Positions 37,833-48,074 of a DNA stretch of 64,000 nucleotides are shown here, in pieces. The position numbers and the translations under genes were made by a program. The stretch comes from Siderastrea siderea (Eukaryota > Cnidaria > Anthozoa > Scleractinia > Rhizangiidae), in the NCBI GenBank assembly GCA_964030785.1, contig OZ034971.1, positions 46,724,078-46,788,077 on the forward strand, in the 5' to 3' direction. The notes under the pieces were generated by a model, which was given only the letters and a program-made list of their open reading frames with translations, was not told where the DNA came from and did not search any database. Each line of letters opens with the position of its first letter. The stretch's first letter is position 1.

Positions 37833-38027
37833 TTAAAAATAACGTAAGCTGAACGAGGTGTCAGCCTAGAATGATCTCCCACGTGACTTACATCACTTAT
37901 ATAGCCCTCCTTTCTACCCATGCTGCACTTCAACTAAACCAGCCTAAGTCCCCCTGCTCTTGTGCCGCAGAAATATTTCATTTCTGGCTAATTCGTATCC
38001 ACTCAAACGCCAGAAATTCCATATTTC
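37833..38027 (-). repeat. Ngaro split repeat A1
   Basis: 195 bp matching 16018-16212. Marks the 5' end of the retrotransposon. Confidence 0.85.
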
Positions 38028-38029
38028 GC

Positions 38030-38380
38030 CACAGCATTTCCAAGCACAGAGAGGCCTGCCATGTTGGCGAATCTGGCGATTTTGGCGAAGGTGACAAATA
38101 TGGCGAAATTTCGTCAAATTGCCAAACTTATGCAAACTAGCTGAACACCTCTCCCCTCTGCAGAGGCTCCTGTTAGTAAACGCCAATGAAAGAAAAAATA
38201 CGGGAGCACTGAAGAGAGAAAACGGGAGCGCGGAGGAGAGAGCGCGGAGGAGAGAGGCTGAACACGGAGAGGCCTGCCATGTTGGCGAATCTGGCGAACC
38301 TGGCAATTTCGGCGAATGTGACAAATATGGCGAAATTTCGTCAAATTGCCAAACTTATGCAAATTAGCTAAATACAGAGA
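38030..38380. repeat. Duplicated GGCGAATCTGGCGA segment
   Basis: A ~95-bp segment (GAGGCCTGCCATGTTGGCG ... CTTATGCAAA) at 38047 recurs at 38268 with a GGCGAA-rich internal microvariation. It shares words with the minisatellite that follows. Confidence 0.7.
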
Positions 38381-38384
38381 GGCC

Positions 38385-39600
38385 TACTATATACCCCCTC
38401 CTTCGGTCGCTGCCTCAAATCTAAGTCTTAACGGCGAAATGTCGTCAAATCGTCAGTTTCCCCTAATTCGTCATTTTCATCCAAATTCGCCGCTTTCCGG
38501 AGACCCCCCTCTTCCGCTCGCTGCTTCAAATCTAAGATTTAACGGCCAACTATCGTCAAATCGTCAGTTTGGCCAAATTCGTCATTTTCGTTAAATTCGC
38601 GGCTTTTCGGATATCCCCTCCTCTGCTCAGTGCCTCAAATCAAAGATTTAACGGCGAAATGTCGCAAAATCGTCAGTTTGGCCAAATTCGTCGTTTTCGT
38701 CAAATTCGCGGCTTTCCGGATACCCCCTCTTCCACTCGCTGCCTCAAATCTAAGTCTTAACGGCGAAATGTCGTCAAATCGTCAGTTTCCCCTAATTCGT
38801 CATTTTCATCCAAATTCGCCGCTTTCCGGAGACCCCCCTCTTCCGCTCGCTGCTTCAAATCTAAGATTTAACGGCCAACTATCGTCAAATCGTCAGTTTG
38901 GCCAAATTCGTCATTTTCGTTAAATTCGCGGCTTTTCGGATATCCCCTCCTCTGCTCAGTGCCTCAAATCAAAGATTTAACGGCGAAATGTCGCAAAATC
39001 GTCAGTTTGGCCAAATTCGTCGTTTTCGTCAAATTCGCGGCTTTCCGGATACCCCCTCTTCCACTCGCTGCCTCAAATCTAAGACTTAACGGCGAAATGT
39101 CATCAAATCGCCAGTTTCGCCAAATTCGTCGTTTTCGTCAAATTCGCCGCTTTCCGGGTACCCCCCTCTTCCGATCCCTGCTTCAAATCTAAGATTTAAC
39201 GGCGAACTATCGTCAGTTTCGCCAAATTCGTCGTTTTCGTTTAATTCGCGGCTTTCCGGATATCCCCTCCTCTGCTCAGTGCCTCAAATCAAAGACTTAA
39301 CGGCGAAATGTCGCAAAATCGTCCGTTTGGCAAAATTCGTCGTTTTCGTCAAATTCGCGGCTTTCCGGATACCCCCTCTTCCGCTTGCTGCCTCAAATTT
39401 AAGACTTAACGGTGAATGTTGCCACATCGTTAGTTTCGCCAAATTAGCCGTTTTCGTCAAATTCGCTACTTTGTGGAAACCCCCTCGTTCGCCCGCTGCC
39501 TGAAATCTAACTCTTTACCGCGAAATGTTGTCAAATTGTCAGTTTCACTAAATCCACTATTTATGCTATTAAATCGATAGCGACGTTTTGTCAAATTTGC
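38385..39600. repeat. Minisatellite, ~109-bp monomers in a 329-bp higher-order unit
   Basis: About eleven monomers, each containing TCAAATCTAAGNNTTAACGG, CGTCAAATCGTCAGTTT, CCAAATTCGTCGTTTTCGT and a CCGGATACCCCCTC block. Three monomers form a 329-bp unit repeated essentially unchanged at 38415 and 38744. Later monomers are more diverged. Open plus-strand frames through it are by-products of the repeat. Confidence 0.9.
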
Positions 39601-40513
39601 CATTTTCGTTGTTGCGTACATTTTGGACATATCTCTCACTGTTGCTCTTGAAAGGTGGCTGCTTTCAAAAGCATTTTCTGCTCTTCTTAGGTGCCTTCAT
39701 CGTAATCTTGTCAGTTTTTTTTCAGTAGAAGCCGCAGTAGTGCTATTCACAATAGATTTTAATGCTGTATACACCGAACGTTTGCTTCTTTATATAAAAA
39801 AAATGCAGTTTTAGGCCTTTCGATGGCAGCCGAGTAGAACGGCCAGTTTCGCTCGGGAAGGTGTCTGCTCAGAAACTCTTTAAAAAGGGCAACAGGACAC
39901 CTTGTACTTTCAGTGGCAAACATTTTTGCCAGAACTGGTCTTGGTATTTCATAGGCAGCCCAAGCGAGTGGTGTGACTCTCGTGACACGTGACCGGCGTT
40001 GTGTCAAAATTATCGAATTTGCGAATTATAAAGGTTTATATGGAATTTTAACCATCACTTCAAGTAGACCCAATTTTAAGTCGAATTGAAATAAAATTGC
40101 TTAAATAAACTAAAATTGCATTCTATAAGTGGTATTTGGCGTTATTTGCCCCTTGCGGTCGCTCTTTCACCATGTTTTCAGAATTGAAGTGTAACATTGT
40201 GAAAGCACTACGTAAGAGCAATGGGTAAGTATTAAGGAGCATTTTAATACCTCAGTTGACAAATTGACTCATTTTAAAGATTTCTTATGTCACTCTTCTT
40301 ATCTGTCCACTCTTATCCATGTAAAGTAATATTTAACTTTCCTATCCACAAAATTCACCTCTCTCCAAAATTCTTCAAGACACCAATAACTTTATATCGT
40401 AACAACAAATACAGACGAAAAAAGTCCAACATTCGCGTTTTTTCCCTTATCATAGTCGCAATTTTCAATACCGTAAAAGCTCTATTAAGAGAAGAGCACA
40501 TTATATTACCTTG
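39601..40513. other. Intergenic DNA with dispersed repeat fragment
   Basis: A ~90-bp segment around 40350-40445 (CAAAATTCTTCAAGACACCAA...) recurs inverted at ~48640-48735. Nothing else recognised. Confidence 0.5.
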
Positions 40514-42565
40514 AGGCAGGTACAAAACTCGGACCGGATCAACTCGGATCGCTTGCTCCGGGTCGGATCAACTCGGATCAACCCGGATCGACCCGGATCA
40601 ACCCGGATTGACTTAAATTTGAACACAATAAAAGAAAAGGGATGCTTAATAAAAGAAAAAGGATACTTTTACGCATTTATGGATTGACAGTCATGAAAAT
40701 AAAGCAGTCCTTGCTCTCCTGCGCTGTTTTGTCGAGCCGCCATTTTGTTTTCCTAGTGCCAGGGCCTCGCGGATCGAGTCTCAGGTGTCCAGTCTCAAGT
40801 CGCGTTCTCGGGCACACGTGCTGTTGTCACCTGCGCAATATGGATGGAGACGATGGTAAAATTCAGCCTGATCTTGGCCATCTTTCAATACATATCACAT
40901 CTCATATCTCTTTACGTATTATGTCTAGAAAAGGGTAGTTTGATTTGTCCTTTATGTATAACTTTGCTTATTTTTGAACTTTATAGAGAAAACAAAGGTC
41001 GAAAAAAGACACAATGCTTGTGTCCACGGACGTTGCTAGACTATATACTAACATCCCACAGGAGGAAGGAATCACTATTGTCTGTAAAACATACGAAACA
41101 TTCCACCTAAACAAACCTCCTATACCTACACTCCACCTCCGAGATATCATCAGGCTCAGGCTTATCTTAAAAAGAAAACTCTTTCCATTGTAACAGAAAA
41201 ATTTTCTTCAAACACACCGTACCGCAATGGGCACAAAAATGGCAGTATCTTTTGCCAACATTTTCATGGCCGCGGTCGAAACAGAAATTATTGAGCGCAG
41301 TTCTAAAAAGCCGCTCATTTGAAAAAGATACATCGATAACGTCTTTTCTCTATGGAACTTAAACAAAGAGGAAATAACCGCGTTCATAGAGCTAGCAAAT
41401 AACTATCACCCGACCATAAAATTCACGGCTGAAATTTCAGATACAGAAATAACTTTCCTGGATACATACGTATACAAGGGCGAAAGATTAAAGGAAGAAT
41501 CTATTCTCGACGTTCGCACGCACTTCAAACCGACAGAAACTTTCCAATACCCGCCCTTTACATCCTGCCACCCTCCAGGCATCGGAAAGGCTTTATCAAA
41601 GGCGAAGCATTGCGTCTTCTGAGAACCAATTCCTCAAAAGCTACTTTTAAAGAAAACATTACACGATTCGAGCGTAGTTTACGCGACAGATGTTACCCAG
41701 ATAACCTCGTAGACAAGACTCTCTCAAAAGTTAAATTTAGCGAAAGAATGTCGGCGCTACAGAATAAACAAAAAGCGAGAGTTTTACCGTTTTTAACAGA
41801 GTACCACCCTTCTGTGCCTTATTTTAAAAACATTCTTCTGAGCAAATGGCATTTAATAGAAAATCAGCCATTGCTAAGAAATATCTTTAAAGACCCTCCC
41901 CTACTTTCATACAGAAAAGGGAGGTCATTGAAAGACGTACTCGTTAGAGCAAAGCTTTGAAGATCAACGTTTTATCGATGTTAACCAATAGGAGTCGTGT
42001 TTGGCCGTTCAAGTTTTTGTACCATCATGGCGATAAAGGTCTCTGCTGAAGAGAGAGTCTAAATGTTAACGGGCCAAAATGATCTAAGGTTTCCCTTTTA
42101 TTTTTATTTTTATTTTTTGAACCGCAAGGTTCAAACACATACACTTGCCCAAATAAATATTTACCACTACGGCAATATGTTCAATTGGCAGTTTTGAAGT
42201 TCACTTGGCTTGAAGTTAAAGGACTGAATATCTCGTCTGGAGCAACATCATCTGCCATAAAAATAAGCAGTGCTGTAATACGTTGGGGACCATTGTGCCC
42301 GAGAACGCGACTTGAGACTGGACACTAGTTTCGTAGTCCGCGAAGCCCTGGGACTACGAAAGCAACATGGCGGCTCGTCGGCGGCTCGACAAAACGGCGC
42401 AGGAGAGCGAGGACAGCTATATTTTCATGATAAATGCGTAATAGTATCCCTTTTCTTTTCTTGTATTATAATTTAAGTCGATCCGGGTTGATCCGGGTTG
42501 ATCCGAGTTGATCCGACCGGGATCAAGCGATCCGAGTTGATCCGGTCCGAGTTTTGTACCTGCCT
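40514..42565 (+). mobile_element. Penelope-like element fragment between inverted repeats
   Basis: Arms 40514-40814 and 42296-42565 are inverted copies containing GGATCAACCC/GGATCGACCC tandem units and starting AGGCAGGTAC. Between them is a decayed Penelope-type RT: TDVARLYTNIPQ near 41020, RYIDNVFSLWNL near 41325, TFLDTYVYKGE near 41455, then the C-terminal region to a stop at ~41958. The arms resemble PLE pseudo-LTRs in inverted orientation. No endonuclease domain seen. Confidence 0.65.
41610..41960 (+). pseudogene. Penelope-like RT C-terminal region
   Basis: Open frame with KENITRFERSLRDRCYPDNLV, SERMSALQNKQKARVLPF, YKGRS-like RKGRSLKDVLVRAKL. The upstream RT frame contains stops and frameshifts. 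No ATG at a sensible start. Confidence 0.7.
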
Positions 42566-42681
42566 ATTAACTTGCACTTCAAGTTCTGTACGACGCCGGG
42601 CGCTACGTGAAAATTTTTCGCTAGAAGCCCTGTTGAAACATGGAAGAGCGTTAGAATTAAGCGAGAAAACAAGCAAAAGAC

Positions 42682-43836
42682 GTGGAGAAAACCGAAGGCG
42701 ATGCCGCCAACAGCATCAACCCAAAAGAAAGCGATCGACCAAGCCGCTCCCGCGACCGACACGAAGTTTCTTTTCAGTCACGGCGCAAACGCTCGCAGTC
42801 ACGCAATCGTCGTTATAATGGCAAGCAAGACAAATCTTGCAGAAAATGTGGCAATTGTGGTGGATATGCTCCTCGCAAAAACCCGTGTCCAGCGCGAGGA
42901 AAAACCTGCAATGCTTGTGGAAAAAGTGGTCATTTTGCTCATGTGGCCCCCGCGAAAACTTTTCAAACGTCTGATGAAGAATACGTGTTTGTTTACACGA
43001 TGAACTATCAAGAAAACAAGAAGCCACCAATGTGTCAACTGCAAATAAATGGAACAACATTGGAGATGATGATCGACTCGGGTGCATCTGTTAATCTTCT
43101 AGATGGAACGTCCTTTCAAAGAATCAACAGTTCCGGTAACGAAAACCTGAAGCCTACTCACACCAAGATTTATTCCTCTGGATGTGAAACCCCTCTTCCT
43201 CTGCTAGGAACGTTCACTGCAACTGTGAAATCCAGTAATGCGAGCACGTCTGCCCCATTACTTGTGAAAGGAAAAAACGGAAATCTTCTCAGCTACCACA
43301 CTGCACTGAAGCTTGGTCTGATTACGGTGTCTGTTAACACTGCCACTGTCACCGACGGGGCTACGAACAGTCCAGAGTTCCTAAAAGAAGATTTTTTTGT
43401 TCGGAGGAGGCTTGAGAAGTTAGACATCATTAAAACAGTTGAGGATCCCACACCTTGGATTAGTCCTATTGTTGTTGTACCCAAGAAATCTGGAGAAGTT
43501 AGAATCTGCGTTGACATGCATGAGGCAAACAAAGCAATCAAGAGGGAAAAACACCTTATGCCAACGATCGATGACCTCATCGCTGATTTGAACGGTGCAA
43601 CCCATTTCAGTACATTAGATCTGTCCTCAGGATACCACCAGCTCGAGTTAGCACCAGAAAGCCGTTATGTCACAACCTTCAGTACACATGTTGGACTAAG
43701 GAGATACAAACGTCTGCCATTTGGAATCAATGCAGCATCAGAAATCTTCCAAGAATCAATAATAGAGATCTTTACTGGCCTACCTGGATGTAAAAACATC
43801 TCAGATGACATCATAGTGTTCAGGAAAGGCCAATAA
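42682..43836 (+). pseudogene. Gypsy-type Gag knuckle, protease and reverse transcriptase
   Basis: Zinc knuckles (CRKCGNCGG, CNACGKSGHFAH), aspartic protease IDSGASVNLLD, then RT with ISPIVVVPKKSGEVRICVD, FSTLDLSSGYHQLEL, KRLPFGINAASEIFQ and a damaged catalytic box (ISDDIIVF in place of the usual YxDD). Stops at 43834. Non-ATG start; likely fused to gag in the intact element. Confidence 0.85.
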
Positions 43837-44665
43837 GAGCATGTCAAGAACCTCCGTGGTGTTCTTCAGAGGCTCAAAGAAAACAACCTTCGCCTGAACA
43901 TAGACAAGTACGAGTTCTCCAAGTCCGAAATCAAGTTCTATGGTCACATTTTCAGCTCTAGTGGTCTAAGACCTGATCCAGTGAAAGTTGAAGCGAGCCA
44001 CAAGGCAAGACCTCCTCAGAACCCTAGTGAAGTGAAGGCACAGTATGTATCTCGATTCATACCAAATCGAGACAGGACCTGCTGACACGACAGGACACGC
44101 CCTGGAAATGGGAGCAGGAAGAACAAAGAGCATTGGATAAGCTGAAAGAAGCCCTTATTGGAGATCAGGTGATGTCTTATTTTGATCCAAGAAAGAAGAC
44201 CGAAATCATTGTCGATGCAAGTCCAGCTGGTCTTGGTGGTTTACTCATGCAAGAAGGCAAAGTTCTTAGTTATGCAAGTCGTGCCCTGAGTGATGTTGAA
44301 AGCCGCTACTCCCAAACAGAGAGAGAGAGAGAGAGATGCTTGCTGTAGTATGGGGAGTGGAACACTTTCATCTGTATGTTTATAGTGCCCAGTTTTCTGT
44401 CATTACGGATCACAAGCCCCTCATTGGCATCTTTAAGAACCACAAGCAAACTTCCCCGCGAATTGAAAGTGGAAACTTCGACTCATGCCCTTTGATTGTC
44501 AGCTACATGTAATCTATCGACCAGGAAAAGATGCAGAAAACCCTGCTGTTTCCATGAGCCGACATCCCAGTTCCACAGCATCAGAAGAACAAAGTGTGGC
44601 TGAAGATTATGTCAACTATGTATGCACCAATGCTGTACGTGAAGAAAGTTACACGTGCTGTACGT
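43837..44665 (+). pseudogene. Gypsy-type RT end and RNase H, decayed
   Basis: RT thumb in shifted frames, then RNase H (IIVDASPAGLGGLL, YASRALSDVESRYSQTERE). A (GA)n microsatellite expansion at 44321-44336 breaks the frame right after SQTERE; the RNase H continues as VWGVEHFHLYV...ITDHKPL. No integrase follows. Confidence 0.8.
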
Positions 44666-44780
44666 GATCAGACAGTGAAATTATAGAATGAGTTTTACAT
44701 GCAAGCATGGTTTTGTGTTCTCGTTTAGCTCCATGAAAATACTCCCACACTCAACCGTTCGGTCACGATACCACAGCTAT

Positions 44781-44825
44781 GCCATGCTGATGAGGCCTAA
44801 CAAGGCCGAAACAGCTGTCCATGGC
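44781..44825 (+). ncRNA. Type I hammerhead ribozyme (self-cleaving motif)
   Basis: Order: GCCATG (stem I 5' strand), CTGATGA core, stem II GGCC/GGCC with six-base loop TAACAA, GAAA core, palindromic CAGCTG as minimal stem III, TC (cleavage after GTC at 44819), CATGGC (stem I 3' strand). All invariant core bases are present. The very short stem III is the form found in Penelope-like elements and retrozymes of animals, where it works as a dimer. Confidence 0.85.
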
Positions 44826-44829
44826 TGCT

Positions 44830-45241
44830 AATACTTGGGCTCACTATTTTTTTTGGTAGATTTAGGGGTAATGCCCGCTACCATCGTGGCCATAGTGCCC
44901 TATTTAGTGGCTATAGTTTACCTGAGCACATTTGTGTGGTATTCTGACTTTTTCACTTTTAGCCACATCCCACAAGCCTCACATTTCATTCGCTTGATAA
45001 ATAGTGATCTTAACAACAGGCTATTTTTTTAAGTTCCGCAGAGATACCAAAACAGCTAGTTATCCGCTAAACTAGCAATAAACCAAAGTCTAAAACTGGT
45101 ACAATCCATTTCCAAGACCTAACCCTGAAATGTCCGTCTCTGAAGGCGTAACATTACTGAACATTTTTCAAATGCGGCCTCAATTACAGTTGGTATATAT
45201 TTGCTAACGGTCTTCAAATTTTATATTTTGTTCATCTCGCG
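44830..45241. other. Intergenic DNA after hammerhead
   Basis: No gene seen. May be the remaining part of the pseudo-LTR that carries the ribozyme. Confidence 0.35.
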
Positions 45242-45636
45242 TTAGGGACCGTTCATTTTTTACGAGGTAGGGGGACTGGTGGGATTGGGGGGGGGGGGGT
45301 CACGTAAAAAAATGGCCTTAAAGGGGGGGCCATCTAAAAAAAATAAGGGAAAAGGGAGGGGGTCACGTGAAATATTTTTGTAATACTTAAAGATGGGATA
45401 TGTTGTACTATTTTATTTATTTTTAATAACGTTTCCACAGCTACAGACTACAATTTTAAAGCTAGGGAACTTTAATAAACCAACAAAGTTTTCTGTCTAT
45501 TTAAGTACTTAATTTTCATTTCTGTATTTTAAGTGGTAGCTCGACCAGAATAGCCTAAGCTACCTGCAAGCTGCTATAAAGGCCTGTAAACTATCTTGAA
45601 TGAATAAAGTTACTGTTACTACATTGCTTCTCTCTG

Positions 45637-46628
45637 CTAATCTTCAAGTTCTTCCTCGTCGTTTGTGCTGCTAGCACTGTGGGAGTCGCTTTCGTTCCTT
45701 TCAGGCAGAGCATACTCTTCAGGACACAGAAAGCAGTACACATCATCTCTAACGTCAGGCTTGAGGTTTGTGATTATTCTGCTTCCTACCGCATTGCTGA
45801 AGTGGTTTGGTTGCAACATCTGTGCAATATATGGTGCATCTCGTCTATCAGTAATTCTGCAACATCTTCGACGTTGACGCACTCTACAGGGATGGCTAGG
45901 GAAGGAGGATACACAAGACATTCTGCAAGATCATTGCCTAGCGGGTTTCCAACACAAATGCCATACACTCGTTGGACGTTGTTTGCATCCCGCTTCTTCT
46001 TTCTTTCATTTGATTTTCATTGGTTTTCTTTCTTTCTTCGCCTCTTGCTTATATGTTCTTTATGTATGCCCTTATATATAGTGTGGAAACTTTTCTTGTT
46101 TTCTTCTAACATTTCCATATCTTGCTTGACCTTCAGCAGCTTAGCCTCAATGCACTTGATCTGCTCCACATTAAAATCGTGAGCAAATTCTTCTCCTTGC
46201 TTCAAGGTAAGCCCATTAGGCTGGAAGAGTGTGGAATCATGTTCTTTCAAATGTTTCACCATGCCATTCAACTTGTCAAACATGCTTCTGTGCTCTTTGA
46301 TGAAGAAGTTCAATCTTCTTCCATCACTGGGCTTCAAATGATATCCTGGTTTGGAAAACTCACTTGCTCTTTTCGAACACCCATCCGCACTTAGAAAGGT
46401 AACCTCTTTTGATTGTAAAACATCGTATCGACAGGGTCGTTCAGTGGTGAACCTATTCTTAAAGGACTCGTCACTTTCGCCATTCTTTCGCATTTTGGAA
46501 TGAGCCTCTTTGAAAATGCTCATGTAGTATTGCGCTCTCTTTCCTTTTGGATTTACAATATAGCCAATACTTGTTTTCCGAAGTCCCTTTGAGATGTCCG
46601 CATCTTCAGCAGGGGAGGAACTAGTAAC
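45637..46628 (-). pseudogene. Unknown transposon-borne gene, minus strand
   Basis: Reads from an acceptor-like CTAG at ~46628 through DADISKGLRKTSIGYIVNPKG and a coiled-coil region to a stop near 46017, then in other frames to an acidic end (SSTNDEEELED) at 45637 that includes YCFLCPEE. Interrupted by at least two frame breaks. Not recognised; possibly a transposon accessory protein. Confidence 0.4.
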
Positions 46629-46705
46629 CTACCAGAAAAGAAGGACGACGTTTTATATAGATGTTGTGCATTGTGTTGTAATCGCTTATTAAATGCTGTA
46701 TTCGT

Positions 46706-47629
46706 TTGGTCGAATGCAGTTCAAATGTAGTTGGCAGCATTTCAAAACGGAGTCATAAGACAAACGATATCAATAGATGTCACAACACATCATACCTGGT
46801 ACAGTTCCACAACGCTGGTGCGAAAAAAGAGTCTGTCCCTAGTAACAACTACTTTTCCAAGATTGAGAAGTTCATAACTGAACATTACGAAGAAGGGGAG
46901 AACTACAGGGAGTTTTTAAAGTTTTCTTGTGGAGAAAAGGTAGGAGCCAATTGTTCTGGACCGCTCATAGATAGATGTCCGAAGCCTTTTCCTGACCATT
47001 CCTGTCTTCCCGAGTACCATTACCTACCGTACAACAGCACTCCAAGGGAGGGCCGTAATCCAGACGATTGGCAGCCCAAAGTTCAGTTGAAGAAGGAGCG
47101 TGGCAGTGGCAGGCTAGTTTTAGCAGATTCAGAAAGTGTAGCAGCATTTTCTGACAAGTTTATTGTTAAGCCAAAGTTTGTTGTTGAACACCTTAAGCAT
47201 CTTGAGGTGGTAGATTTCAAAAAGAAGAAGAGGGCAGAGGAGAGGGCCAAGGAAAGCCAGAAGGCGAAGGAGAAAAATCATGAGGATTATGCTTGGAAAG
47301 ATTTGTGCGAAGATCCGACAAAATTACAAAAGCTTCAAGTGGCAGAGCTTAACAAATACCTCAAGCACCGTAGACTAGACAAACATCTGAAGAGCACCAA
47401 ACATGACAAGGTTAAGGTAATTGCCAGACACTGGCTTCTCCAAATGAATCCTAAAAGAGCTGATCTGCTACAAACAAGATTGAGAGAAAAAGACGCAGCT
47501 GAAAATGAATCTTTGCTAGACATTGATAACGATGATAGCGATGAAGACGACAACAGTGGAAGCGAAAGCAGCAGTGAAAGAGACGAATCGAATGATGTCA
47601 TTCTTGCCTTCATCGATGACGATGAATAA
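46706..47629 (+). CDS. Unknown transposon-borne protein with SAP-like region, ~307 aa
   Basis: Open frame without an obvious ATG at its start (probably an exon). Contains FLKFSCGEKVGANCSGPLID, a long Lys/Glu coiled coil (KKKKRAEERAKESQKAKEK), a SAP-like helix pair (LQKLQVAELNKYLKHRRLDKH) and a Ser/Asp/Glu-rich acidic tail. Divergent from the minus-strand gene, inside the TTA transposon. SAP-like region suggests DNA binding. Confidence 0.45.
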   Translation: MVECSSNVVGSISKRSHKTNDINRCHNTSYLVQFHNAGAKKESVPSNNYFSKIEKFITEHYEEGENYREFLKFSCGEKVGANCSGPLIDRCPKPFPDHSCLPEYHYLPYNSTPREGRNPDDWQPKVQLKKERGSGRLVLADSESVAAFSDKFIVKPKFVVEHLKHLEVVDFKKKKRAEERAKESQKAKEKNHEDYAWKDLCEDPTKLQKLQVAELNKYLKHRRLDKHLKSTKHDKVKVIARHWLLQMNPKRADLLQTRLREKDAAENESLLDIDNDDSDEDDNSGSESSSERDESNDVILAFIDDDE

Positions 47630-48074
47630 GTTGCCTTCATCGATGACGAAGTAAGTTGAGAGGCCAGCCACAACACGTTCGGGAAGAGCCATAAGCAGAA
47701 GATCAGAAATTGATTTTTCTTTTTTTTTTTTTGACTCTTCAACGATTCAAAGTTTATAGCGAGCTGAAACATTTCTCTTTTGCTGACTTAGTACAGTTAA
47801 AAGTGGCAAATGCAACTGTAGTATTAATTGTAATATAATGATATTGTCCAAAAAATGGATTTGTTAACTGTACAGTATGCATAGCTGGCTTTTAAAATTG
47901 AGTTTTCTTTTTTCCTTTTTTTTTTGGGGGGGGGGGTCACCCCAAAAAATTACCCTTATTGGGGGGGCCATGGGTAAAAATTTATTGACTGAGGGGGGGC
48001 CATGCAACTTCTTAATGACAGTTCAAAAATCCCACCAGCCCCCCCCCTACCTCGTAAAAATGAACGGTCCCTTA

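Larger units (their letters stand above)
15643..38027 (-). mobile_element. Degenerate Ngaro-type YR retrotransposon, split by Polinton copy B
   Basis: Reading on the minus strand: repeat A1 (38027-37833), gag-like region, reverse transcriptase, RNase H, tyrosine recombinase, then B1 (16311-16208), A2 (16212-16018) and B2 (15746-15643). A1 matches A2 over 195 bp and B1 matches B2 over 104 bp: the split direct repeat layout of Ngaro/PAT elements. A 271-bp unique spacer separates A2 and B2. Frames are broken by several indels. The Polinton occupies 17221-34560 plus one copy of its target duplication. Confidence 0.8.
45245..48071. mobile_element. DNA transposon with TTA target duplications, 2,827 bp
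   Basis: Ends GGGACCGTTCATTTTTACGA...TCGTAAAAATGAACGGTCCC, with ~45 bp of terminal inverted repeat, flanked by TTA (45242-45244 and 48072-48074). Subterminal G-runs and GGGGGGCCAT motifs on both sides. Two divergent decayed genes inside. Three-base TTA duplications suit PIF/Harbinger-like elements, but I do not recognise a transposase, so the superfamily is open. Confidence 0.75.

Noticed and set aside
38346..39503. Series of 60-97 codon plus-strand frames with QFGQIRRFRQIRGF-like peptides
   Set aside because: They are translations of the minisatellite monomers.
38385..39600. CRISPR-like array
   Set aside because: Monomers are contiguous diverged tandem repeats without unique spacers, in a eukaryotic genome.
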